Below, one piece after another: positions 30,324-39,291 of a stretch of DNA of 42,126 nt. A program made the position numbers and the translations under genes. Where the stretch lies: assembly GCA_026645815.1 (NCBI GenBank), contig JAPKMR010000033.1, positions 1 through 42,126 of the forward strand, given 5' to 3'. The notes below the pieces were generated by a model that was not told the DNA's origin, searched no databases, and was given only the letters and a program-made list of their open reading frames with translations. Positions within the stretch are counted from its first letter, which is position 1. Each line of letters starts with the position of its first letter. Origin of the DNA: Anaerolineae bacterium. Lineage in GTDB: Bacteria > Chloroflexota > Anaerolineae > B4-G1 > SLSP01.

Positions 30324-33300
30324 ATGAAACCAGAGCAACGCAAGTATTGGAGTCGGTTTGCCGGCGGGCTGCTATGGCTCGCCTTAGCAGCGCTGTTGCC
30401 GCATCCCCTCTTGCCCGCCCGCGCCTGGCCCGGCGATATGGCGGCGGATTGGGTCTCGAACGAGATCGAGGACACCCGCGCTATTGCCTGGAGCGATATG
30501 GACAACGACAGCGATCCCGACCTGGCGGTGGGCAACTGGGGGCAGCCCCTCCGCATCTACCGCAATGTGGGTGGGGCGCTCACACTGGTCTGGTCATCTG
30601 CCCAGACCGGCAACACTACCAGCCTCGCCTGGGGCGATACTAACGGCGATACCCTGCCCGACCTGGCAGTGGGCAATCGCGGGCAGCCGGACCGCATCTA
30701 CCGCAACAATGGCAATGGTGTCTTCATCCTGACCTGGGAATCCGCCACAAACGATGCCACTACCAGCGTGGCCTGGGCAGATTGGGATGCTGATGGCAAC
30801 CTCGATCTGGCAGTGGGAACCTATGGGCAACCCAACCGCATTTACCGCAACAACGGTAACGACACCTTCGCGCTGGCCTGGTCTTCTACAGCGACCGACA
30901 ACACCACCAGCCTCGCCTGGAGCGATTTCGACGCTGATGGCGATCTCGATCTGGCGGTGGGCAACCACAATGCGCCTGCACGTCTGTACCGCAACGCGGG
31001 CGGCAGTTTGACCCTCTATTGGTCAGCGCCTGAGAGTAGCAGCACTGCCGCCGTGGCTTGGAGCGATTGGGACGGCGATGGCTTGCCCGACCTGCTGGTG
31101 GGCAACAATGGCAGCCCCAATCGCCTCTACGCTAACGATGGCGCGACGCTCACCCTGGCTTGGACCTCCGCCGAGAGCGACACTACCACCAGTCTGGCTT
31201 GGGGTGATTGGGATGGCGATGGCTTGGCTGATCTGGCGGTGGGCAACCAATACGCCCCCAACCGCATCTACCGCAACACCGGCGGCGGGTTGGCGCTCGC
31301 CTGGTCGGCTCCCATCGCCGAGGACCGTACCATCGCCATTGCCTGGGCGGATTGGGATGGCGACGGCGCGCTCGACCTGGCGGTGGGCAACGGCAACGGG
31401 ATCAACCGCGCCAACCGCATCTACCGCAACGCGGGCGGCGTTCTGACGCTCGATTGGACCTCCACCGAAGCCGACGATACTCGCGCGATTGCCTGGGGCG
31501 ATTACGACGGTGACGGTCTGCTCGATTTGGCGGTGGGCAACGCCTTCGGTCCCAACCGCCTCTACCGCAACACCGGCGAGGGCTACGCGCTGGTTTGGAC
31601 CTCGCCCGAAAGCGACTTCACCACCAGCGTGGCTTGGGGCGACTTCGACGGCGACGGCTTGCTCGACCTGGCTGTAGGCAATCGCGGGCAGCCCAACCGT
31701 ATCTATCGCTATACCGGCGATACCCTGGCGCTGACCTGGTCTTCGAATGAATTGGATAACACTTTGGCTGTGGCTTGGGGCGATTATGATGGCGACGGAT
31801 GGCTCGACCTGGCTGTCGCTAATGACCGCATTGGCTGGTTCAGTCCCGCCCCCAACCGCATCTACCGCAACACCGGCAACGGCGCGCTGACCCTGGCTTG
31901 GACCTCGCCGGAAGCCGAAGTCAGCATCGGCATCGCCTGGGGCGATGCTGACGGTGACGGCCTCCTTGATCTGGCTGTGGCGAACGAGAATGAGTCCACG
32001 CGTCTCTACCGCAACACCGGCGCCGGTTTTGTGTCTGTGTGGGCATCTACTGAAACCGACTGGAGCACCGGCGTGGCTTGGGCCGATTTTGATGCTGACG
32101 GCTTGCTCGATCTCGCTGTGAGCGCCGAGAACGCGCCCACGCGCCTCTATCGCAACACGGGCAGCGGCTTTGCGCTCGTCTGGTCTTCTGCCGAGCAAAA
32201 CAACACCACGGGCCTCGTCTGGGGCGATTACGACGGCGACGGTTGGCTCGACCTGGTCGTAGGCAATCGCGGGCAGCCCAACCGCATCTACCGCAATGAC
32301 GGAACCACGCTGACCCTGGTCTGGAGCTCGCCTGAATCCGACGAGACTACCAGCATCGCTCTTGGCGATAGCGACGGCGATGGCGACCTGGACCTGGGGG
32401 TGGGCAATGGCGAGGGTGTCGCAGGACAAGTCAACCGCGTCTACACCAACGCCGGGCAGTCTTTCGCGCCCGCGTGGAGCACGCCAGATCGCGCCGACAT
32501 CCGCACGCTGGCTTGGGGCGACTACGACGGCGATGGGCGGCTCGATCTCGCGCTCGCGGACCTGTTCGGTCCCACCCGTATCTACCACAACACCGGCGGG
32601 GATCTGACGCTGGCGCATGCCATCACCCAGACCCACGGCGCTATCACGCTGGCTTGGGGTGATTGGGATGGCGATGGCGACCTCGATCTCGCTACCGGCG
32701 GGCAAAGCGCTGGTCTCTATATGCTCCAAAACACCGGCGGCGATTTTGCCGTAGCCTGGAGTGCGCCCGACGCCCTGAATAGCATGGGGCTGGCGTGGGG
32801 CGATTACGATGGCGACGGACAGCTCGATCTTGCCGGCGCGCGGAATGGCGCACCCAATCAGGTCTACCGCAATACCGGCGGGGACCTGGAACTGACCTGG
32901 ACTGCGCCGGTAGCCCGCAACAGCGGGAGCGTGGCTTGGGGCGACTTCGACGGCGACGGGCAACTCGACCTGGCTTTCGGTAACGGGGCTGCGCCCAATC
33001 AAATCTACGGCAACACCGGCAGTGGCTTCGTCCTGGCTTGGGAATCCGCCGAGAGCGACGCGACCGGCGCCGTCGCCTGGGGCGATTTCGACGACGACGG
33101 CTTACCCGATCTCGCGGCGGGCAACGATGGCTACAGCCGCGTCTACCGCAACACCGGCGGGAACTTCGCGTTAGCCTGGACTGCGCCTGTAGCCCACAAA
33201 ACCAGCGACATCGCCTGGGGCGATTTCGACAACAACGGGCAGCTCGATCTTGCGCTCGCCAACGGCAGCCACGCGCAGGTCTACCGTAACGCCGGCGGCG

Positions 33301-36300
33301 CGCTCCAGCCCGCGTGGACCTCCACCGATGGGGCGGTGACCTCCATTGCCTGGGGCGATTGGGATAACGACGGCGACCTCGACCTGGCGACAGGCGGCGG
33401 TAACAGTCCTAGCCGCGTAGTTGCCAACCGCGTCCGCCCGGCGCAGGCGCTCCCTGTGAGCACGCCTGTGGTCGCGCTGGCGTATCCCGGCGCGCAGGCA
33501 GCGAATTTCTACGCCTCGGCGCACATCTTCGAGGGCGCGGTTGCCATCCCCTACACGCTGCACGCCGTCGGGAGCGCGCCCATGTGCGAAGTGCGCGGAT
33601 TCTACTCGCTCGATGGCGGCGGCTTGTGGTTGCCTGCCATCCCCACCACCGCTACGCTTACCACCAACCTCGCTACGCTGCCGCCGGGGCAGGGTGGCAT
33701 CACCAACACGCATGTCTTCACCTGGAACCTCGCCGCGCAGAATTTCTTCGGGCAATCGGATAACGTCGTCTTCCGCCTTCAGGCGTATCCCAGCCTCCAA
33801 AACACTGCCGGACCGTACCAGCGACCCTTTGGCTCGGGCGCGCAAACCTTCCCCTTCCGCGCGCGTGGGAGTCAGGTCTTGGTCGTGGATGAGGGCGGCT
33901 CGCCCGTGAGCGGCGCCCGGGTCTACCGCCTGCCTGCCGGAGCGAGCGGGGTCGCCGCGCCGGTCACAAATGCCGCCGGGCGCGCGCTTGTCACCAACCT
34001 GGGCGGCTACCTTCCCGGACGCGGTACGCTCACTATGGGCGACCAACTCGTGGCGCTCGTGCCCATCACCGCGACCGAGTCCTACACCCTCTACCACACC
34101 AGCGCCGCATCCACATCCACCGGGCTGGATACGTTCACGGTGGAGCAACCCGGCGTGCAAACGCTGACCATCTCCGCGGACCATCCGCTGCTGCTCTTCA
34201 ACCTTGATCTCTCGCTGGAATGGGACGCCCGCAACGACGGTAACTTTCTCAGCGAGCTCGCGTTCGCCCTGGAACAGACCTCGGCGGTGCTCTACGATGT
34301 CACCGATGGGCAGGCGGCGCTTGGCGAGGTGCGGGTGCATCAGGCAAAGGCCAACTGGCTCAGTGCGGATATCGTGATGTACGCGCAGAACGGCATCCGC
34401 CCCCGCGCCACCATGGGCGGGATTGTGAGCGCGATGACGGACGATGTTATCAGCGCTACGCGCGTCATCACCAATGCCTACGGACCGGGGCAGATTCGTA
34501 TGGGACCGAATTGGGACCCCTTTGGCCAGAATCTCGACGAACTGAACCAGGACTGGCAGCGCGCTCTGGCGCACGAGATTGCGCACTACGCCTTCTTCTT
34601 GCCCGATAACTACCTGGGCTTCGATGCCAATGGCTTCCCGCGCCTGGTGGATTGCCAGGGCAGTTTCATGACCAACACCTACGACGACGCCTACAGCGAG
34701 TTCCTCACCCGCGACCGGTGGGTGGGCGACTGCCACGAGACCATCGCGGAGCGCACCACCGGGCGCACCGATTGGGAGACGCTCCGCGCCTTCTACGATA
34801 GGGTGCATGAACCGGTTAGCCTCAATTCAGGTCCCGCCCGGTTGCCGTTGGCCGTGACCTACATGATGCCGCTCGACCCGCCCGCTCCCGCCGCTACGCT
34901 GCCGCCGCGCTTCTTCGACCTGCGCGATGCCACCACCGGCGCGCTGCTGCGCTTGCCGGGGGCGCAGGCTTACCTGTTCCAGGTCAAGGACTCAGCTGAC
35001 CCCACCGACGACCGGCTCATCCCGCTGGGCGCGGCGCTGGGCGATGGCGACCGCATCAAAGTGCGTGGCGCGGCGGTGGGCGACCGGCTATGCGTCTTCG
35101 CGCCCTACGACACGGCCACGCAAGCCGCAACCACCGGCTGTATCGAAGCGCTCAGCGTTCTGGATCGCAGCGTGGCCCTTGCGCCCGCCGCCGGGTGGCA
35201 GCCCGCCGTGACCGTGCAAGCCGTCACCTCGCGCACGCTCGCCGTGATGGTCACGCTGCCGGTGAGCGTCAGCACGGCATCCGGCGCGCCGTTCGCACTC
35301 AACGCACAGATTTTCCCCGCCTACGGACCGCTCACCGCGACCTTGCCCCTCACTGCGCCGGTCGTGGCCCTTGCGCCGGACCCGGCTAATCCGGGCGTCT
35401 TCACGCAGACCATCACGCTCGCCCATCCCGCCTTTGAGGGGGCTGTGCGCGTCTGGCAACCTGGAGGCGGGGAGGCAGTCACGCAAGTCTTCCTCAGCCC
35501 GCCGTGGGGACCTAATCGAAAGGGCTTCAGCGGCACCGCCAACGTCCGCGCGTGGGGCGCCAATCAGCGGCAACTCGGCGCACCGGTCGCTTCCGGCGAT
35601 GGACAGGTGACACTCTTCAACCTGGATGACTTCTTTGCTGAGACGGGCATTGTATCTCTGCAGGCATTGCCGGCGCTCCCGTACCTGCCGCCATGGCTCA
35701 CCGCAGTGGGGCAGGGCTATCGCGTTGTGGGCGCGAGCGCCTCCGCCCGCGCCATCGCCTTCGATTATCTGCAGCGCGACGTCCCCGCGGGCTACGAGGG
35801 CACGTTGCGGCTCTATCACTCGCCGGATGAGGGGCGAAGCTGGCAGCGGTTGGCGACAACGCTCGACACCGAATATAACCAGGCCATCGCCCGGATGCCG
35901 GAGGAGGGACAGGGCATTTACGCGCTGCTTGCCACCGTGGAGTTGCCCGCCTTGCAGCCCGGTTGGAATCAGCTGAGCTATCCGCTCCCCGGCGCGCGGC
36001 CCGTGTCCGAGGCGCTGGCGTCTATCGAGGGTGTGATCTCAGCGGCGCTCTTCTACGAGCAGGACCAGTGGCGGCTTTACGATAGGGCTGTGACGGTGGA
36101 ACATCCCGCCTACGCCGCCTGGCTCAACGACCTCACCCAACTGGAATTCGGGCGGAGCTACTGGCTTCATGCGACGGCGACCATCACGCCGTACCTGGGC
36201 TTGTCAGAGGCGCAGAGCGCGGCTTTCAACCCGTTCCCTACCACCTTCTACGGACCGGTAAGCGCGACGGCGGACTTTGTTCCGGTAGCGGGGATGGCGG

Positions 36301-36560
36301 TGCAGGCTGTTATCGGCGAAGTCCTGTGTGGTAGCGGCGTCATCGAAACGGTGGATGGTGCACTCGCTTACAAAGTGCAGGTCCGCGCGGATGCGGGCGA
36401 TGGCTGCGCCCGCGCCGGGCAAACGGTAACGTTCCGCATCGGCGGGCGTCCGTTTGCGGAAACCTTCACCCTGGAAGGCGCTGTGTGGAATTGGCAGGCG
36501 TGGTATCACCCCCTGGCAACGCCGCTGTTCCGGGTCTATCTGCCGCTGGTGAGGAAATAG
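30324..36560 (+). CDS. Giant secreted FG-GAP/VCBS propeller protein with HExxH motif and YLPLV-type C-terminus
   Basis: The 2078-residue protein starts with a signal peptide (positive N-terminus, then GLLWLALAALLPHPLLPARA). Residues ~54-1030 hold 21 repeats of about 47 residues, each with the core AWGDYDGDGxxDLAVGN, the Ca-binding loop of FG-GAP/VCBS blades; 21 blades would make three seven-bladed propellers. A beta-rich region follows, including SQVLVVDEGGSPVSGARVYR. HEIAHY at 1417-1422 is a zinc-metalloprotease-type HExxH, with CHETIAERT near 1471 as a possible third-ligand helix. It may be a surface peptidase or an inactive relative. The last residues, FRVYLPLVRK, look like a terminal sorting signal. 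AGGGGGGGA lies a few bases before the ATG. Antisense ORFs here are shadows. Confidence 0.88.
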   Translation: MKPEQRKYWSRFAGGLLWLALAALLPHPLLPARAWPGDMAADWVSNEIEDTRAIAWSDMDNDSDPDLAVGNWGQPLRIYRNVGGALTLVWSSAQTGNTTSLAWGDTNGDTLPDLAVGNRGQPDRIYRNNGNGVFILTWESATNDATTSVAWADWDADGNLDLAVGTYGQPNRIYRNNGNDTFALAWSSTATDNTTSLAWSDFDADGDLDLAVGNHNAPARLYRNAGGSLTLYWSAPESSSTAAVAWSDWDGDGLPDLLVGNNGSPNRLYANDGATLTLAWTSAESDTTTSLAWGDWDGDGLADLAVGNQYAPNRIYRNTGGGLALAWSAPIAEDRTIAIAWADWDGDGALDLAVGNGNGINRANRIYRNAGGVLTLDWTSTEADDTRAIAWGDYDGDGLLDLAVGNAFGPNRLYRNTGEGYALVWTSPESDFTTSVAWGDFDGDGLLDLAVGNRGQPNRIYRYTGDTLALTWSSNELDNTLAVAWGDYDGDGWLDLAVANDRIGWFSPAPNRIYRNTGNGALTLAWTSPEAEVSIGIAWGDADGDGLLDLAVANENESTRLYRNTGAGFVSVWASTETDWSTGVAWADFDADGLLDLAVSAENAPTRLYRNTGSGFALVWSSAEQNNTTGLVWGDYDGDGWLDLVVGNRGQPNRIYRNDGTTLTLVWSSPESDETTSIALGDSDGDGDLDLGVGNGEGVAGQVNRVYTNAGQSFAPAWSTPDRADIRTLAWGDYDGDGRLDLALADLFGPTRIYHNTGGDLTLAHAITQTHGAITLAWGDWDGDGDLDLATGGQSAGLYMLQNTGGDFAVAWSAPDALNSMGLAWGDYDGDGQLDLAGARNGAPNQVYRNTGGDLELTWTAPVARNSGSVAWGDFDGDGQLDLAFGNGAAPNQIYGNTGSGFVLAWESAESDATGAVAWGDFDDDGLPDLAAGNDGYSRVYRNTGGNFALAWTAPVAHKTSDIAWGDFDNNGQLDLALANGSHAQVYRNAGGALQPAWTSTDGAVTSIAWGDWDNDGDLDLATGGGNSPSRVVANRVRPAQALPVSTPVVALAYPGAQAANFYASAHIFEGAVAIPYTLHAVGSAPMCEVRGFYSLDGGGLWLPAIPTTATLTTNLATLPPGQGGITNTHVFTWNLAAQNFFGQSDNVVFRLQAYPSLQNTAGPYQRPFGSGAQTFPFRARGSQVLVVDEGGSPVSGARVYRLPAGASGVAAPVTNAAGRALVTNLGGYLPGRGTLTMGDQLVALVPITATESYTLYHTSAASTSTGLDTFTVEQPGVQTLTISADHPLLLFNLDLSLEWDARNDGNFLSELAFALEQTSAVLYDVTDGQAALGEVRVHQAKANWLSADIVMYAQNGIRPRATMGGIVSAMTDDVISATRVITNAYGPGQIRMGPNWDPFGQNLDELNQDWQRALAHEIAHYAFFLPDNYLGFDANGFPRLVDCQGSFMTNTYDDAYSEFLTRDRWVGDCHETIAERTTGRTDWETLRAFYDRVHEPVSLNSGPARLPLAVTYMMPLDPPAPAATLPPRFFDLRDATTGALLRLPGAQAYLFQVKDSADPTDDRLIPLGAALGDGDRIKVRGAAVGDRLCVFAPYDTATQAATTGCIEALSVLDRSVALAPAAGWQPAVTVQAVTSRTLAVMVTLPVSVSTASGAPFALNAQIFPAYGPLTATLPLTAPVVALAPDPANPGVFTQTITLAHPAFEGAVRVWQPGGGEAVTQVFLSPPWGPNRKGFSGTANVRAWGANQRQLGAPVASGDGQVTLFNLDDFFAETGIVSLQALPALPYLPPWLTAVGQGYRVVGASASARAIAFDYLQRDVPAGYEGTLRLYHSPDEGRSWQRLATTLDTEYNQAIARMPEEGQGIYALLATVELPALQPGWNQLSYPLPGARPVSEALASIEGVISAALFYEQDQWRLYDRAVTVEHPAYAAWLNDLTQLEFGRSYWLHATATITPYLGLSEAQSAAFNPFPTTFYGPVSATADFVPVAGMAVQAVIGEVLCGSGVIETVDGALAYKVQVRADAGDGCARAGQTVTFRIGGRPFAETFTLEGAVWNWQAWYHPLATPLFRVYLPLVRK
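30474..33420 (+). repeat. 21 coding repeats of about 47 codons (FG-GAP blades)
   Basis: The repeated DNA core encodes GDxDGDGxLDLAVGN. Repeats 5-13 are the most alike, and the first two and last three more diverged (DNDSDPD, DTNGDTLPD, DFDNNGQLD). The nucleotide similarity makes it prone to recombination and to assembly collapse. Confidence 0.9.
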
Positions 36561-36622
36561 AAGTCTAACACAGAATACCCTGCCTAAGCTGTGGCAGGCT
36601 TGCCTGGTTTTGCCTGACAAAA

Positions 36623-36659
36623 GTGTTATTCGATCGCGCCTCGCGCGATCGAATAACAC
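36623..36659. repeat. Hairpin-family copy 6
   Basis: Arms GTGTTATTCGATCGCGC (36623-36639) and its exact complement (36643-36659), loop CTC. The head TGCCTGGTTTTGCCTGACAA matches the copy-5 head. A6 and GAAACCCTCT follow, leading straight into copy 7. Confidence 0.85.
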
Positions 36660-36676
36660 AAAAAAGAAACCCTCTC

Positions 36677-36812
36677 TTTCGTGGACGGGGCTTCGCCCGT
36701 CCACGAAAATCACAAAAGAAACACCTCTGCATCTCTTTGGCGCGTCAAAGTGTCTAAACGCACGGTCTCACCAATCTGACCTCTGAACTTCCCAACAATC
36801 TGTCCTATACCC
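36677..36812 (+). repeat. Hairpin-family copy 7 with ~90-bp conserved tail
   Basis: Arms TTTCGTGGACGGG (36677-36689) and its complement (36696-36708), loop GCTTCG. The tail 36722-36812 is about 90% identical to 7551-7642. Copies 6 and 7 together fill the 313-bp gap after the propeller gene. Confidence 0.85.
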
Positions 36813-36822
36813 ATACCCCCTA

Positions 36823-36851
36823 TTGCCACTTTCCCTTTGCGGTGATATCAT
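36823..36851 (+). promoter_or_regulatory. Promoter of the double GNAT gene
   Basis: TTGCCA (36823-36828) and TATCAT (36846-36851) with a 17-base spacer, 22 bases before ATG 36874. It lies directly after the copy-7 tail, as the PadR promoter lies after copy 3. Confidence 0.65.
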
Positions 36852-36873
36852 GATGCAATATCTTGGAGCGAAA

Positions 36874-37755
36874 ATGTCAACCCTATCCCTGATTCCAGCT
36901 CAGCAACTCACTGCTGCGCGGCTCGCCTCTTTGGTAAGCCGCGCCTATGCCGATTACTACTATCACATCTCGGTGACCGAAGCGCAGCTGGCCCAGATTT
37001 GCCTGGAAGAGGACGTTGAATTGTCGGACTCTGTCGTGGCGCTGCATCAGGACGAACCTGTAGCGCTGGCGTTACTCTCCCGGCGAGCGAATCGTGGTTG
37101 GATCAGTGCGGTGGGAGTGCTGCCTGAATTTCGGCGCCAGGGCATCGCGCGCGCGATGATCCTCTACCTGCAGCGCCGCGCCCGGTCATTGCAACTGCAT
37201 TCGGTAACGCTTGAGGTGTTGGCCCAGAACCGCCCGGGATTGGCCCTGTACGCGCAACTGGGTTTCGTCCACAGTCGTGAACTGCTGCTCCTGATCCTTG
37301 AGCCACACAGATTCATCCCTGAAACGGCGCCGTTGGCAAATATCCTCGCTACCCCGCCGCAGACCCTGCTGCCCCATTTCGAGCTTTACCATCCGGTTCT
37401 GGCTTCCTGGCAACGCGATTTACCGACATTGCGTCATCGCCTGCCCCATCTTTCCGGATTGGCTTATTGGGAGCAGGGCGTGTTGTTGGGTTATGTACTC
37501 TATCAGCCCCAGCGCACGTATCAAATCATCCATGATCTTGGGATTGCGCCCCATGCTGCTCATCCCGTGGTCATCGCGCAACACTTGCTGCAGGCCGTGC
37601 ATCAGCAGCGCCCTGCAGTCGGGGGTTATGTCATCAACGTTGTCGCCGAAGACCCTTTGATCGCCGCGTATCGTGCCTTGCACTATCGCACCGTATACCG
37701 GCAATATGAGTTGCTCTGGAATCTCGATGGGGATTCCGGCTGCGGGGAGGGCTGA
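36874..37755 (+). CDS. GNAT-family acetyltransferase, two-domain form
   Basis: The N-terminal half is a clear GNAT domain: the strand ISAVGVLPEFRRQGIARAMI carries the acetyl-CoA pyrophosphate loop (R-R-Q-G-I-A), and LYAQLGFVHSREL is the late motif. The C-terminal ~140 residues look like a second, degenerate GNAT domain (GYVLYQPQRTYQIIHDLG and YRALHYRTVYRQYELLW) without the loop. The substrate is unknown. ATG 36874, with TTGGAGCG upstream, is chosen because the longer frame from 36823 starts inside the promoter. The stop (37753-37755) is 2 bp before the next start, so the three genes to 40617 form one operon. Confidence 0.8.
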   Translation: MSTLSLIPAQQLTAARLASLVSRAYADYYYHISVTEAQLAQICLEEDVELSDSVVALHQDEPVALALLSRRANRGWISAVGVLPEFRRQGIARAMILYLQRRARSLQLHSVTLEVLAQNRPGLALYAQLGFVHSRELLLLILEPHRFIPETAPLANILATPPQTLLPHFELYHPVLASWQRDLPTLRHRLPHLSGLAYWEQGVLLGYVLYQPQRTYQIIHDLGIAPHAAHPVVIAQHLLQAVHQQRPAVGGYVINVVAEDPLIAAYRALHYRTVYRQYELLWNLDGDSGCGEG

Positions 37756-37757
37756 CC

Positions 37758-39290
37758 ATGGCTGCGGAACGAACTGACGAGGCAACCTCAGCGGCGCGCT
37801 GTGAGAGCTGTGGGCGCTTTCTAGGTCCTTATACCACCTGCCCCTATTGCGGCGCCCGTGTGAAGGGGCGTATTCCCCTACGCGCCATCAAAGTCATTGC
37901 CGTGCTGTTGGCGTTGGCGGGACTGTTGCTGCTCTGGTGGATTGCGCGCCGGACTCCCGTGCCCTTGCTCACTGTCGAACAGGCGCAGGGCACGATGAAC
38001 ATGGCCTATGTGCGCTTGCAAGGACGCATCACGCGCAGCCTTACCTACGATCCCGTCAGCGGCTATCTCGCGTTCTGGGTGGATGATGGTACCGGTGAGG
38101 CGCGCGTCTCTGCCTATCGCGATGTAACCGCGAAGCTATTGGCTGCCGGCGTGGTTCCGGCGCCCGGCGATGAGGTGGAGCTTTCCGGTACCCTGCGCGT
38201 CCGCGAGGATTTTGTGGCGCTCACCCTCAATCTGGCGGAGCATTTGCGTCTGGAGCGTCCCGCGCCCGTTGCCGCCAGAGCCGGTGCGATCACGGCGGCG
38301 GACGCGGGCTTGCGCGTGCGTTTGGAGGGTGAGGTCGAGCGCATTTGGGTTCCCTACGAGGGCCTCACGCTCATCACCTTGCGGGATGAGACCGGTGAGA
38401 TTCCCGTGGTGGTGGATGAGTCGCTAATCGCGCTCACCGGCGCCCTGCCCGAAGTGCTCGAGGGGCAAACGCTGGTCGTTACCGGCACGGTGACCCTCTA
38501 TCGCGATGAACCGCAGCTCAGCCCTGCCAGCGTCACTGAGTTGCGCTTCTCTTCTGCGCCGCCGCTAGCAGCAGCTTTGCCGACCCCGACCCCGAAGGCG
38601 ACGCCGCCGTCCTCGGCGCCGCCACCGCTATCCGTGACCCTGACGCTGCCTGCGACAGCAACGCCGGCGCCAACGGAGATTCCCCCCACACCGACGGCGA
38701 CGCCACTCCCTCCGCGCGCTCTGAACACGTTGAACGCCGCTGAAGCTGGCGCCTGGGTGCAGGTGCGTGGGCGCATCGTGGCAATGACGGGGATCAAGGG
38801 CGGTCTCAAGGCGGTGCTGGATGATGCTACCGGGCAACTGGTCCTGATCCTGTGGCAGCGGCTCTATGACGCTTTGCCCGTGCCCACCGCGGTGGATGTG
38901 GGCGCCGAAATTGAGATCGCGGGACAGCTCTCTCTTTATGAGGGCGTCCTCGAACTCGAGCCTCAAAGCGCCCGCGATTTGAGCGTGCGTACTGCCGCCC
39001 CCGAGATTCCCTGGGTGGCGCTCTCCTCGCTTTCGGCTCAAGATGCGGGCCGAATTGTGCGCCTGCGCGGCGTGACCGGAATACCCGAGCCTTTCTCCGC
39101 TGGTGTGAAATTGCCGTTGGATGATGGTTTTGGGGTCATTACCGTCTTGCTCTGGTCAAACGTGGCAGAAACTCTGCCACAACCGCCCGAAGCCGGGATG
39201 ACGCTCGAGGTGGTGGGGGAAGTTTCCGTCTATCGCGATGCCCTGGAACTGATTCCCCGCTCCGCCCACGATTGGCGCCCAGGACCGTAA
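37758..39290 (+). CDS. Membrane-anchored zinc-ribbon protein with serial OB-fold domains
   Basis: The 510-residue protein begins with a zinc ribbon (Cys15, Cys18, Cys28 and Cys31 in CESCGRFLGPYTTCPYC), followed by one membrane helix (IKVIAVLLALAGLLLLWWIA, about 44-63). The rest should lie outside the membrane: at least four OB-fold-like domains with the recurring theme VRLQGRI, a strand-rich middle such as WVDDGTGEARV, then GDEVELSGTL. A Pro/Thr-rich linker (about 270-320) separates domains two and three. OB folds here may bind nucleic acid or sugar, but membrane anchoring makes a structural or binding role as likely. GCGGGGAGGG precedes the start. It is 2 bp from the gene before and 1 bp from the TctA-like gene after, so they are co-transcribed. 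Confidence 0.75.
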   Translation: MAAERTDEATSAARCESCGRFLGPYTTCPYCGARVKGRIPLRAIKVIAVLLALAGLLLLWWIARRTPVPLLTVEQAQGTMNMAYVRLQGRITRSLTYDPVSGYLAFWVDDGTGEARVSAYRDVTAKLLAAGVVPAPGDEVELSGTLRVREDFVALTLNLAEHLRLERPAPVAARAGAITAADAGLRVRLEGEVERIWVPYEGLTLITLRDETGEIPVVVDESLIALTGALPEVLEGQTLVVTGTVTLYRDEPQLSPASVTELRFSSAPPLAAALPTPTPKATPPSSAPPPLSVTLTLPATATPAPTEIPPTPTATPLPPRALNTLNAAEAGAWVQVRGRIVAMTGIKGGLKAVLDDATGQLVLILWQRLYDALPVPTAVDVGAEIEIAGQLSLYEGVLELEPQSARDLSVRTAAPEIPWVALSSLSAQDAGRIVRLRGVTGIPEPFSAGVKLPLDDGFGVITVLLWSNVAETLPQPPEAGMTLEVVGEVSVYRDALELIPRSAHDWRPGP

Positions 39291-39291
39291 C

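Noticed and set aside
31023..34808. Two long antisense ORFs (31023-33002 and 33171-34808, minus strand) inside the propeller gene
   Set aside because: They arise because the repeated plus-strand codons lack stops in the opposite frame; the translations are repetitive and family-free, while the plus strand has signal peptide, blades and ribosome binding site.
4687..36708. Hairpin family read as ordinary intrinsic terminators
   Set aside because: On both strands the T-run precedes the GC stem and an A-run follows it; true terminators at 13148, 17244, 29357 and 40649 look different.
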